From an uncultured Flavobacteriaceae bacterium (GTDB lineage: Bacteria > Bacteroidota > Bacteroidia > Flavobacteriales > Flavobacteriaceae): a DNA stretch of 64,000 nt. Positions 45,201-52,776 of the stretch are shown here, one piece after another (the first letter of the stretch is position 1; every line of letters starts with the position of its first letter). Made by a program: the position numbers and the translations under genes. The notes beneath the pieces are model-generated. The model did not search any database, was not told the origin of the DNA, and was given only the letters and a program-made list of their open reading frames with translations. The DNA is taken from positions 1 through 64,000 of the forward strand of contig CALSRG010000002.1 of NCBI GenBank assembly GCA_943788695.1, written 5' to 3'.

Positions 45201-46240
45201 GGTTTGTTTTACTAAATACCACAAGTGATCATCCGATGATGGAAAAAAAGTATCGTGGACAAGGAGAAATCCTTGATGATTTGCAATGGGATGTGAAGTC
45301 GTATTTTGCTCTGGGAGGCACTATGCATGACGTGGCTATTTCTGCCTGGGGAATCAAGGGGTGGTATGATTACATCAGACCAATTTCTGCATTACGTTAT
45401 ATGGCCGATTTAGGTCAAAGTACTAATAATTTGTTGTCGAATTATAATCCAATGGGAGTACCATTGATTGAAAATCAAATCGAGTTGGTTACATCAAGTG
45501 ATCCATTAAGCGGCGCATCAAATGAGCATCTTGGGAAAATAAAATTCCGAACATGGCGAGGTCATGATTATATCACCGATATTGATACAGACGAGGCAGG
45601 AGTAGGCTGGATTCTGGCCGAAAATTGGTGGCCATATCAAAGACCAACATTTGTGACCCCAAATTTTGGGGGGTATGTGTCGGGTCATTCTACTTTTTCT
45701 AGAGCAGCAGCAGAAGTGATGACACAGTTCACTGGAACCCCATATTTCCCAGGAGGTTTAGGAGAGTTTATAGCTAAGAAGAATGAATTCCTAGTATTTG
45801 AAGAGGGACCGTCTGAAGATATTATTTTACAATGGGCTACATATAGAGATGCTTCTGATCAGTGCAGTCTATCGCGTATTTGGGGAGGAATTCATCCATA
45901 TATAGATGATTTACCAGGACGATTAATCGGTGAGCAAATCGGTCAGTCCTCCTTTGAATTTGCCGAAACTTATTTTACTGAGCCTCTGTCAATCAACGAA
46001 TACCAATATGCAAATTCAAAACTATTTCCCAATCCTGTTACTAACAACGACTTTATTTATTTAACGCTTAGTGCATCTGACATGCAATTTTTCTTGATCG
46101 ACCTTGTGGGTCGTTCTATTCCATTAGTGTCAAGTTATGATAATAGTCGAAATCTTAATACAATTAATATCAAAGGTTTTTCACCTGGCATTTACATTTT
46201 AAAATCGCAATCTAGAAGTTGGAAATTAATTATTAAGTAA
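42245..46240 (+). CDS. secreted FG-GAP/ASPIC plus vanadium haloperoxidase-like protein with T9SS sorting domain
   Basis: A 1331-residue multidomain protein. After a signal peptide (residues 1-20, ending NLSAQQ) come about six FG-GAP/VCBS-type repeats, each with a DxDxDG-like loop (VADYDQDGDLDVF, GDINNDGYPDLFVG, VDYDLDGFLDLYLS). An ASPIC/UnbV-like domain follows (about 410-500; GLGARVSLSVDD, VLWPSGIIDEY) and a Cys-rich SGCTDPLSCNYNPNATVDDG linker at about 517-536. The region about 630-1240 is a vanadium-dependent haloperoxidase/PAP2-like domain: DYIRPISALRYM, YVSGHSTFSRAAAEVM (about 1143-1158) and SRIWGGIHPYIDD (about 1209-1221). The last about 75 residues (LFPNPVTNN, then GIYILKSQSRSWKLIIK) are a T9SS type A sorting domain. 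A TTG three bases upstream is not needed. Confidence 0.85.
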   Translation: MSIRVFYLILFLFFSINLSAQQFRYASALADLDSYGDNSGVAVADYDQDGDLDVFLVSRRAHGGLEYFYSKLLRNENNGKFIDATFSMGVSQDLNYEIDSTYFLDYGERQSASWGDINNDGYPDLFVGNSGTNALYLNNGNGTFSDISESSGLGYFCSICFTVGGLWVDYDLDGFLDLYLSDNNTVSENRLFRNMGNNTFELIEFDDQTTGSTFAAIPIYADNNDYPDIYVTNDFNENNELHINLDGNQLTENAYGYNLVDPFDGMGLATSDFNNDGSVEVFIANRSENGFYTKGNNGLYSNIAEFTGIYDTGWAWGASFADFNHDLFDDVYITTGLNAPEEDHYFENQAINDIRVYSEITLQSDPIFTEGGTVVSFDYDNDGDLDILATSFSREPLFYENTAVDTYYTSDIDGNWLKVQLQGTVSNRDGLGARVSLSVDDNTDLYKEYNGISFHSQSVQPLHFGLGNIGADDLTIKVLWPSGIIDEYDSIPHNSTIRIIEGESLNIIDNNTAIKISGCTDPLSCNYNPNATVDDGSCSYLSGLNIFGAEISYPLYHEEYSVTLPPDVIAVWEVTNGEIIDGQGTDTIMVKWGIATQGEVSITYSNGICDSSIFNQNVDLQYYDNEASSGTYSVARLWNEALLEAIRLDRARPTVHARNLFHVSAAMFDAWSVFNAPAHPYFLGQTVHGFEIPFDGFTVSSEEMVETAISFAAFRLLSHRFQSSFNHEQTQEIFNNLMVLLEEDINNTSLDYSNGDAAALGNYIADQIILYGLQDGSNELNDYDNLFYEPVNEPMIPEEAGNPNIINSSRWQPLAFDIFIDQSGNVLDQNIPPFLGAEWGNSMPFALDNQDLSIFYRDGGTYPVYHDPGAPPLLDATNDSEAQDYIDAFAMVAVWSSHLSPEDGVIWDISPKSKGNVDLSDLPTSISDYDLFYNYEEGGDIGTGYEINPVTDLPYEEQFVARGDYTRVLAEFWADGPDSETPPGHWFVLLNTTSDHPMMEKKYRGQGEILDDLQWDVKSYFALGGTMHDVAISAWGIKGWYDYIRPISALRYMADLGQSTNNLLSNYNPMGVPLIENQIELVTSSDPLSGASNEHLGKIKFRTWRGHDYITDIDTDEAGVGWILAENWWPYQRPTFVTPNFGGYVSGHSTFSRAAAEVMTQFTGTPYFPGGLGEFIAKKNEFLVFEEGPSEDIILQWATYRDASDQCSLSRIWGGIHPYIDDLPGRLIGEQIGQSSFEFAETYFTEPLSINEYQYANSKLFPNPVTNNDFIYLTLSASDMQFFLIDLVGRSIPLVSSYDNSRNLNTINIKGFSPGIYILKSQSRSWKLIIK

Positions 46241-46300
46241 TTGCAAATGTGTTCTAGATTTTATTTTCAAAAAAGATACCTTTAAAGCTTAATTTAGTCA

Positions 46301-47296
46301 ATGCATCCATTTAAAATTATTGTACTTGTTTTATTATTGACAACTTGTAGTTCAAATTCTAAAAAGCGTCAAACATTAACTGTAGCATTTGCCTCTTGCA
46401 ATGATCAAAATCTTGACACTCTTCAAATATGGACTTCTGTGTTAGCAGCCAATCCAGATTATTTTATTTGGACAGGAGACATTATTTATCCTAGCGAAGA
46501 AACCCCTGGGGGATTGAAGTCAGGTTATAAGGTTCAAAAATCCTATACTGAATATCAAAAACTATCAGAATCAGCAGGTATTTTAGGGATTTTTGACGAT
46601 CATGATTATGCCCAAAATGACGGTGGGGCCAATAATCCATACCGTGAGGAGGCTAAAGATCTTTTACTTGAGTTCCTAGATGAGCCCAAAAATAGCAAGC
46701 GTCGGGATCGAGAGGGTGTGTATGACAGTTATAATATGGCTGGAGGGTTGGTGAAAACGATCTTGCTTGATACACGTTCGTTTAGATCCGATTTGATACC
46801 ATCCGACAAACCTAATATGCGCTATCAGCCAACAGATAAAGGTACTATCTTGGGCGACACACAATGGAAATGGTTGGAAAATGAATTGGATGATCAGACT
46901 TCTCAAATTGTAATTTTAGTCACGAGTATACAATTTCTAAACGATTTTCATGGTTTTGAGAAATGGGGCAATTTCACTGAAGAAAGAAAACGCCTTATAG
47001 ATTTGCTTAACAACTCTCGAAAGAAAGTTATTGTCATTAGTGGAGATAGACATTACGCCGAAGTTTCTCAATTAAATGAAAAGCTACTCGAAGTGACCTC
47101 CAGCGGTATGACACATACCTACAAAGGTGTTAAAGAAAACAATCCATTAAGAGTAAGTCCACTTATTGACGACAGAAACTTCGGAGTTCTTAAAATCAGT
47201 TATAATATGGAATCTGCTCAGGTAGACGCGATTGAATTGATTGGAGACAAGAGTCGCGTGTTGTGGCGGTCAACGGTTGCACCTGACCTGTTGTGA
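46301..47296 (+). CDS. alkaline phosphatase D (PhoD)-like metallophosphatase, lipoprotein
   Basis: A 331-residue calcineurin-type phosphoesterase. Residues 1-16 are a lipoprotein signal (lipobox LLTTC, Cys16). The metal-binding motifs are FASCND (about 30-35), YFIWTGDIIYPS (about 54-65), GIFDDHDYAQND (about 95-106) and SGDRHYAEVS (about 248-257). The order and spacing match PhoD-like phosphatases/phosphodiesterases, which act on phosphate esters outside the cytoplasm. It lies 60 bp after the large T9SS protein; whether they are co-transcribed is unclear. Confidence 0.87.
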   Translation: MHPFKIIVLVLLLTTCSSNSKKRQTLTVAFASCNDQNLDTLQIWTSVLAANPDYFIWTGDIIYPSEETPGGLKSGYKVQKSYTEYQKLSESAGILGIFDDHDYAQNDGGANNPYREEAKDLLLEFLDEPKNSKRRDREGVYDSYNMAGGLVKTILLDTRSFRSDLIPSDKPNMRYQPTDKGTILGDTQWKWLENELDDQTSQIVILVTSIQFLNDFHGFEKWGNFTEERKRLIDLLNNSRKKVIVISGDRHYAEVSQLNEKLLEVTSSGMTHTYKGVKENNPLRVSPLIDDRNFGVLKISYNMESAQVDAIELIGDKSRVLWRSTVAPDLL

Positions 47297-47369
47297 TCTA
47301 ATTAAGAAGAACGCGGTTAGCGATTTTCATCTAAAAATAGTAACTTTAATCACCCCAAATATTTAAAGT

Positions 47370-48218
47370 ATGACTACAATTCTATTACCTACAGACTTCT
47401 CTGCTAATTCCATTAACGCCATAAATTTTGCCGTTAGCACTTTCAAAAACAAAAAATGTCGATTTATACTACTTCATTTTCATATGGCTGCATCAGTCAT
47501 AGCTGATGATTTAATGACAATGGGGTCATCGGCCTCAATCTATCAAACCTTGATTGAAACATCAAAAGCGTCATTGTCAAAAGTGATTGAAACCCTGAAG
47601 ACCAATGATAATAACCATTTACACGAGTTTATTCCTATAGTCGATTATGATAATTTTGTTGATGCCGTAAATCAAACGTGCAAGTCATATTATGCCTCTC
47701 TGATTATTATGAGTACGAATGGTGCTACAGGGCTTGAAAGTGTCATTTTTGGTAGCAACACTGTGCACTTAATGGAGCGCTCAAATCATCCAATTTTGGC
47801 CATTCCTAATAAGTTCAAACTGGTTGAATTAAACCGATGGGCATTTGGTGTTGATTTTCAAATGACAGTGTCTAAAGATGATGTAAAGCCATTGTTGGAA
47901 CTGGCACACATGACAGATGCTCTTATAGATATCATATACGTTAATAACAGCGATGAAGCTCTTTCGTCTGACCAGATGGTCAATAAAGAAACTTTGATCC
48001 ATCACTTTGAATCGGTCAATCACGATTTCGTTGTTTTATATGACGAAAACATTTTAAAGGCAATTTCTGAGTACTCTGACGTGCATCATTGCGACGCTAT
48101 GGCCTTGGTCAATAAAAAACACAATTTTTTATATCGCCTACTTCACAAGGATAATATCAAGACATTTGGACGTCATATAGTTAAACCTATATTGGTGATG
48201 CCTTGCACGTCCTCTTAA
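47370..48218 (+). CDS. universal stress protein, two-domain
   Basis: A 282-residue tandem UspA protein. Domain 1 (1-145) begins TTILLPTDFSANSINAINFA and keeps the ATP-binding loop in STNGATGLESVIFGSNTVHL (about 115-134, GxxGxxxxxxGS). Domain 2 (about 150-282) is degenerate: its end, HNFLYRLLHKDNIKTFGRHI, lacks the glycine loop, so it probably does not bind ATP. This layout is common in Bacteroidota. A single-gene unit before rmuC; no specific role can be read from sequence. Confidence 0.9.
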   Translation: MTTILLPTDFSANSINAINFAVSTFKNKKCRFILLHFHMAASVIADDLMTMGSSASIYQTLIETSKASLSKVIETLKTNDNNHLHEFIPIVDYDNFVDAVNQTCKSYYASLIIMSTNGATGLESVIFGSNTVHLMERSNHPILAIPNKFKLVELNRWAFGVDFQMTVSKDDVKPLLELAHMTDALIDIIYVNNSDEALSSDQMVNKETLIHHFESVNHDFVVLYDENILKAISEYSDVHHCDAMALVNKKHNFLYRLLHKDNIKTFGRHIVKPILVMPCTSS

Positions 48219-48308
48219 TCTATTTTTGTTTTTGTCGAGCATTAAGGTTTAGTCCATAATTTTTTCAAAGTTTTGGTATCTTTACGATTCACGAATTTTT
48301 TGAATACC

Positions 48309-49595
48309 ATGGAAAACCCAGATGTCATTTTATTGTCGTTGTCCTTAATATTTTTAATAGTCTTGGTTTACCGTTCTTTTGCGAGTACTGGTGGTGATAA
48401 TAAAGATATATTACAAGATGAGCTGCAAAAGAACCGAATGGAATTGACACAATCCTTGCAGCTCAATAGAGAGGAGCTTTCAAAAAACTTAGATCGCATT
48501 TCTGAAAAATTAGAAGAACGGCTTCGCTATATTAACGAAAATCAGGTAAAAAATGCTAAGGATGATCGAGAGGAACTTCATAAATCCTTACGTCATTTTA
48601 ACGAGTCTTTTGTTCAAAATGTTAAAGCCTTTAATGACTTACAAAAGGAGAAGTTTGAGGCTATGGGCACAAAGCAAGACGAATTAATAAAATCTACGGA
48701 GCTGAAGCTTGAAAAAATGCGTGAAACCGTTGACGAGAAACTCCACAAGACCCTCGAAGAACGATTAGGAAAATCATTTGAAATAGTCACTAAACAGTTG
48801 CTTGATGTCCAAAAGGGATTAGGCGAGATGCAATCTTTGGCTGCGGGCGTCGGCGATTTGAAAAAAGTATTGAGCAACGTTAAAAGTAGAGGTGGGGTAG
48901 GTGAAACGCAATTGGCGATGCTGCTAGAGAGCATATTGGCACCAGATCAATATGAAGCAAACGTAAAAACAAAATCTGACTCTGACGCAGTTGTTGAATA
49001 TGCAATCAAATTACCTGGTCAAGATACCAACAACAGTTTTGTCTATTTACCTATCGATGCTAAATTTCCCCAAGAGGATTATGCAAGATTACAAACAGCC
49101 TACGATGTAGGGGATGCTGTAGCCATAGAATTGTCTTTGAAAGCTCTTGCAGCATCCATTAAGAAGTTTGCAAAAGATATTTCATCAAAGTACATAGACC
49201 CGCCTAATACAACAGATTTCGGTATCATGTTTTTACCATTTGAAGGTCTTTATGCAGAAGTGGTTCGTCGTCCAGATTTAATTGCACAGTTGCAACGTGA
49301 TCATAAAATTGTGGTTACGGGGCCGACTACACTTGCCGCTTTGTTAAATTCACTGCAAATGGGCTTTCAAACTTTAGCAATTCAAAAACGGTCAAGTGAA
49401 GTGTGGCAAATTTTGAGAACGGTAAAAACTGAATTTGGTAAGTTCGGTGAGGTTCTCGAAAAGACTCAAAAGAAATTAAGAGAAGCAGACCGAGAGCTTG
49501 ATAATTTGGTTACAACCCGCACAAAAATGATGTTTTCAAAACTTAATAAGGTAGATGTTATTCAAGATCCGGAAAAGGATAATTTGCTCGAATAA
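48309..49595 (+). CDS. rmuC: DNA recombination protein RmuC
   Basis: A 428-residue protein with an N-terminal membrane helix (DVILLSLSLIFLIVLVY), a long coiled coil (about 40-170), and a C-terminal RmuC domain of nuclease-like fold. Domain text: SRGGVGETQLAMLLESILAP (about 194-213), VYLPIDAKFPQEDYARL (about 244-260, with the PD-(D/E)xK-like Asp and Lys) and FLPFEGLYAEVVRRPDL. RmuC limits inversions at short repeats. The frame reaches a TTG at 48273, but that overlaps a -7-like box (48277-48284), so the ATG at 48309 is preferred. Confidence 0.92.
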   Translation: MENPDVILLSLSLIFLIVLVYRSFASTGGDNKDILQDELQKNRMELTQSLQLNREELSKNLDRISEKLEERLRYINENQVKNAKDDREELHKSLRHFNESFVQNVKAFNDLQKEKFEAMGTKQDELIKSTELKLEKMRETVDEKLHKTLEERLGKSFEIVTKQLLDVQKGLGEMQSLAAGVGDLKKVLSNVKSRGGVGETQLAMLLESILAPDQYEANVKTKSDSDAVVEYAIKLPGQDTNNSFVYLPIDAKFPQEDYARLQTAYDVGDAVAIELSLKALAASIKKFAKDISSKYIDPPNTTDFGIMFLPFEGLYAEVVRRPDLIAQLQRDHKIVVTGPTTLAALLNSLQMGFQTLAIQKRSSEVWQILRTVKTEFGKFGEVLEKTQKKLREADRELDNLVTTRTKMMFSKLNKVDVIQDPEKDNLLE

Positions 49596-49603
49596 AAGGC
49601 TGT

Positions 49604-51037
49604 TTAACGGTAGTTTCTGTAGCCTTTAAAATCACCAGCCGCATCGATAGACCTCAAGCGCACACCGCCTCGAGTAAGAGGGGTGTTTATTTTTAAATTG
49701 TGAAGCAATTCATAGTCCATTACACTGGTTTTTTGTCTTTTTTCTAGCGTTTCAAAAAGACCTAACGAAGCTACATTGTGAGCCCAAGTGGGCTGAATGG
49801 TACCCTGAAATACTTTAGATTTCGAACCACTGCCATATGCAATAAATCCGATCATATTTCCTGAAAGGTCTTTGCTTTGAGCTATTCCGTTCGAAAGTAA
49901 ACTGACCAATGCCATAAATATTGATGCCGTATACATGTTTCCAATTTCTGATGAAGCCTGTTCGGATGGAGCTATACGATCTTGAACAAAGGTTTTGTAC
50001 ACTTTAGATTTTCTGGCAGCTTTGTTCCAATCTGTTTCATGTGACGGCCTCAATTCACCAATTTCAAGAACTAAGTCTTTTTGAAAGTCGGTGTTTTCTA
50101 TCCATTTAAGCCAATTATTGAAAATAATTCGACGACCATGGAAAGCGTATGGCAAGTGGAATATCAAATGATGCCATTCATCAATAAAGTTAGTAGTTTT
50201 CTGAGCTGTGAAATGAGCTAAAGCTTCACTAACTCGATTCTCATAACACTGGTTCGAATATTGACCCTCAAAAACAGGCTCTTCCTTGAAAAGTTCGATC
50301 CTAGACTTTCGTTCTTGCCAAAATTCTGATGACGATTGTAACAAAGTATGATCAATATTTTCAATTGAATCCGATAAATTGAGCACATCTTTTAAATCAG
50401 AAATGATATCCAATCGCGACACCTCTCTTCGCGGTTTAAAAAAGTCATTTGCACTCTCCATACCAACCCCCCAGCAATCGTCAATTGTTATAATAGAGGG
50501 ATTTTGTGTTATCAATACGGCAACGGCACCAGCCCCTTGGGTGTATTCGCCAGTAGAATTTAATTCATATTTAGAAACGTCAGAAGCAATGACAATAGCC
50601 TTACGAGATGCATCACCTCTAACCCAATCAACACAATTGTGAAACGCATCAACGGCACCCACACATGCGAATGTCATGTCAACGACATCGCAATTTTTAA
50701 AACTTCTTGTTCCATACTTTGAAGCCAGTAATTGTTCAACGGCACCTACAGCGTAGGTGGCCGTTGGTTTTGAACCATCTACAGCACTTTCAGTGCCAAG
50801 ATATATCCGACCTATTGTTTTAGGATCAACTTGATTGTTTTCAATGAGATGGAGTAGTGCGTTTGCAGCAAAACTACCGGCATCCTCGTCTGCATCAGGG
50901 ATTGACATGGCTGACAGCCCAAGACCTAAATTTAATTTTTCAAAAGGAATGTTACGCGCTTCTGCCAAATCCTTCATCGATACGACTAAAGAAGGAATGT
51001 AGAAACCAATTGCATCAATGCCTGTTTGTTGTGTCAT
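49604..51037 (-). CDS. hydroxymethylglutaryl-CoA synthase family protein
   Basis: A 477-residue thiolase-fold enzyme of the HMG-CoA synthase family. The catalytic residues are present: Glu83 (YLGTESAVDGSKPT), Cys125 (DMTFACVGAVDAF) and His294 (IFHLPYAFHGRRI). The start GIDAIGFYIPSLVVSMKDLA is typical. If it is a true HMG-CoA synthase it feeds the mevalonate route of isoprenoid synthesis; no other mevalonate gene is in this window. The frame extends upstream through a terminator and into tRNA-Ser, so ATG at 51037 is the true start. Converges with rmuC. Confidence 0.88.
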   Translation of the reverse strand: MTQQTGIDAIGFYIPSLVVSMKDLAEARNIPFEKLNLGLGLSAMSIPDADEDAGSFAANALLHLIENNQVDPKTIGRIYLGTESAVDGSKPTATYAVGAVEQLLASKYGTRSFKNCDVVDMTFACVGAVDAFHNCVDWVRGDASRKAIVIASDVSKYELNSTGEYTQGAGAVAVLITQNPSIITIDDCWGVGMESANDFFKPRREVSRLDIISDLKDVLNLSDSIENIDHTLLQSSSEFWQERKSRIELFKEEPVFEGQYSNQCYENRVSEALAHFTAQKTTNFIDEWHHLIFHLPYAFHGRRIIFNNWLKWIENTDFQKDLVLEIGELRPSHETDWNKAARKSKVYKTFVQDRIAPSEQASSEIGNMYTASIFMALVSLLSNGIAQSKDLSGNMIGFIAYGSGSKSKVFQGTIQPTWAHNVASLGLFETLEKRQKTSVMDYELLHNLKINTPLTRGGVRLRSIDAAGDFKGYRNYR

Positions 51038-51074
51038 TTCTATTGAATTATGAATCCTGTAGTAAGATACAAAA

Positions 51075-51097
51075 ACCCCATGGTAAATTACCATGGG
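51075..51097 (-). terminator. intrinsic terminator of tRNA-Ser
   Basis: CCCCATGGTAA (51075-51085) and TTACCATGGGG (51087-51097) form a nearly loop-less perfect stem; on the minus strand a TTTTT run follows. It lies 8 bp beyond the tRNA 3' end. Confidence 0.8.
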
Positions 51098-51105
51098 GAT
51101 TAGGA

Positions 51106-51191
51106 GCGGAGAAAGAGGGATTCGAACCCCCGGAGGTGTGACCCTCAACAGTTTTCAAGACTGCCGCATTCGACCACTCTGCCATTTCTCC
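51106..51191 (-). tRNA. tRNA-Ser (UGA)
   Basis: An 86-nt type II tRNA: acceptor GGAGAAA/TTTCTCC with G73, anticodon arm GCAGT-CTTGAAA-ACTGT (UGA), a long variable arm GAGG...CCTC and T-loop TTCGAAT. CCA is not encoded. Confidence 0.95.
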
Positions 51192-51201
51192 TTTGCGGTT
51201 G

Positions 51202-51232
51202 CAAATATAGAATCCTTTTTGATTTCTTTCAA
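51202..51232 (-). promoter_or_regulatory. tRNA-Ser promoter
   Basis: On the minus strand TTG (51230-51232), 20 bases, TATATTTG (51202-51209), 10 bases before the tRNA. Confidence 0.7.
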
Positions 51233-51272
51233 AGGTTTTGCTCAAATTAAAACACATAATCACACTTTATGT

Positions 51273-51280
51273 TAATTTTG
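51273..51280 (+). promoter_or_regulatory. -7 element directly before the TSUP gene
   Basis: TAATTTTG matches the -7 consensus and ends only 4 bases before the ATG at 51285. No -33 TTG is seen. If used, the mRNA would be leaderless. Confidence 0.4.
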
Positions 51281-51284
51281 TACT

Positions 51285-52055
51285 ATGACTGCACTTTTAG
51301 CTACGGCTTTTGATTGGAATTCATTGCTTTTGATAGCCGTTGGTTTTGTAGCTGGTTTTGTCAATACTATTGCCGGTGGTGGTACTTTATTAACGCTTCC
51401 AACTTTAATATTTTTGGGATTACCTCCAGCATTAGCTAATGGGACAAATCGAGTTGCAATTTTTTTACAGACGGTTTCTGCTACAGCGGGGTTTAAATCT
51501 AAAGGTGTCGCTGACTTTCCTTTTAGTCTTTATTGTGGTATTAGTGCATTACTTGGTGCTTTAATTGGGGCACAGATTGCAATTGATATTTCAGGCGATT
51601 TATTTAAAAAAATACTTTCAATTATTATGATCATTGTGGTTATGATGATCGCTTTTGTGCCAAAAATTAAGGCGCATGACAATTTAGTACGTAAAACAGG
51701 TCGACACTTGTGGCTTTCTGTTTTAGTTTTTTTCTTTTTCGGTATTTATGGTGGTTTTTTAAATGCGGGTATAGGACTCGTGATATTGGTATTCCTGCCT
51801 TATTTTAACAAAATGTCTCTTGTGCGTTCCAATGCAGCTAAAGTGGCTATTGTGTCGATTTACACCTTAGGAGCTCTGGTTGTTTTTGCGTTGAATGATA
51901 GTATTGACTGGGTGTATGGATTGATACTTTCGGTTGGAAACGTCAGTGGGGCATGGTTGTCAAGCCGTTGGTCTGTAGCTAAAGGCGACGGTTTAGTTCG
52001 CAAAGCGATGATGGTCGTTGTCATAATTATGGCTATTCGATTGTGGTTTTTTTAA
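51285..52055 (+). CDS. sulfite exporter TauE/SafE family (TSUP) transporter
   Basis: A 256-residue membrane protein with about eight helices in two repeats. The first repeat has the signature GFVAGFVNTIAGGGTLLTLP (about 17-36) and PPALANGTNRVAIFLQT; the second begins FFGIYGGFLNAGIGLVILVF. Members export sulfite, sulfoacetate or other organosulfonates; the substrate here is unknown. A -7 box lies just upstream of the ATG. 82 bp separate it from the nitroreductase gene. Confidence 0.9.
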   Translation: MTALLATAFDWNSLLLIAVGFVAGFVNTIAGGGTLLTLPTLIFLGLPPALANGTNRVAIFLQTVSATAGFKSKGVADFPFSLYCGISALLGALIGAQIAIDISGDLFKKILSIIMIIVVMMIAFVPKIKAHDNLVRKTGRHLWLSVLVFFFFGIYGGFLNAGIGLVILVFLPYFNKMSLVRSNAAKVAIVSIYTLGALVVFALNDSIDWVYGLILSVGNVSGAWLSSRWSVAKGDGLVRKAMMVVVIIMAIRLWFF

Positions 52056-52137
52056 TGTTGGATAAGTCAGATTAATTTTTTTGATGCGAGTACTGACTGT
52101 TGTTGAGATTGCTTAATTTTACCAAAAACTTGTTTTC

Positions 52138-52776
52138 ATGACTTCAATTGAAGCTTTAGAGTGGCGTTATGCTTGTAAAAAATTTGATGATCAACGTTTG
52201 GTTTCAGAGGTCATTATAGAGAAATTGAAACATGCCTTTAATCTCACTGCGACCTCTTATGGCCTTCAGCCGGTCAAACTTGTGATAATCCACAATAAAG
52301 ATCTGCAAAATGAATTATTGCCAGTAAGCATGAATCAAAAGCAAATCATTCAGGCGTCTCATTTGTTTTTGCTTTGCACGCACATCAATATTGATGAAAA
52401 CTACATTAACACTTTTTTCGACCGATTAATTGAACAACGAGGTACACCCGCTTCAGTATTAGCTGGATTTAGGGCTGCTGTATTGGCTGAGTTTGGCGCT
52501 AAGTCTCAAAAAGATATTGACCTTTGGGCAGCTAAACAAGCGTATTTAGCTTTAGGAAACTTGTTGACCGTTTGCGCTATTGAAGGGGTGGATGCCTGTC
52601 CAATGGAAGGGTTTTTACCAAATGAATACGATCAAATTTTAACTCTTAAGTCTCAAGGTCTTCGTTCCGTCTTACTGATGCCCATTGGCTATCGTGCCGA
52701 TGACGATCCTTTTGCCAATATGGTCAAAGTACGTAAATCAATTGATGAAAGTGTACTTCAAATTAATCAGCTTTAA
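52138..52776 (+). CDS. NAD(P)H-dependent nitroreductase-family oxidoreductase
   Basis: A 212-residue FMN-dependent enzyme of the NfsB-like group. The FMN-binding start EALEWRYACKKFDDQRLV (about 5-22) with conserved Arg, TSYGLQPVKLVII (about 38-50) and the C-terminal ACPMEGFLPNEYDQIL fit the family. It reduces nitroaromatics, quinones or flavins with NAD(P)H; the native substrate is unknown. The TAA shares one base with the start of the aminotransferase gene (TAATG), so the two are coupled. Confidence 0.88.
   Translation: MTSIEALEWRYACKKFDDQRLVSEVIIEKLKHAFNLTATSYGLQPVKLVIIHNKDLQNELLPVSMNQKQIIQASHLFLLCTHINIDENYINTFFDRLIEQRGTPASVLAGFRAAVLAEFGAKSQKDIDLWAAKQAYLALGNLLTVCAIEGVDACPMEGFLPNEYDQILTLKSQGLRSVLLMPIGYRADDDPFANMVKVRKSIDESVLQINQL

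Noticed and set aside
48273..48308. TTG start for RmuC at 48273
   Set aside because: It overlaps a -7-like promoter box, and the ATG at 48309 gives the usual membrane-anchor N-terminus.
51038..51148. Upstream extension of the HMG-CoA synthase frame
   Set aside because: It passes through the tRNA-Ser terminator hairpin into the tRNA gene and adds non-family sequence; ATG at 51037 fits the family start.
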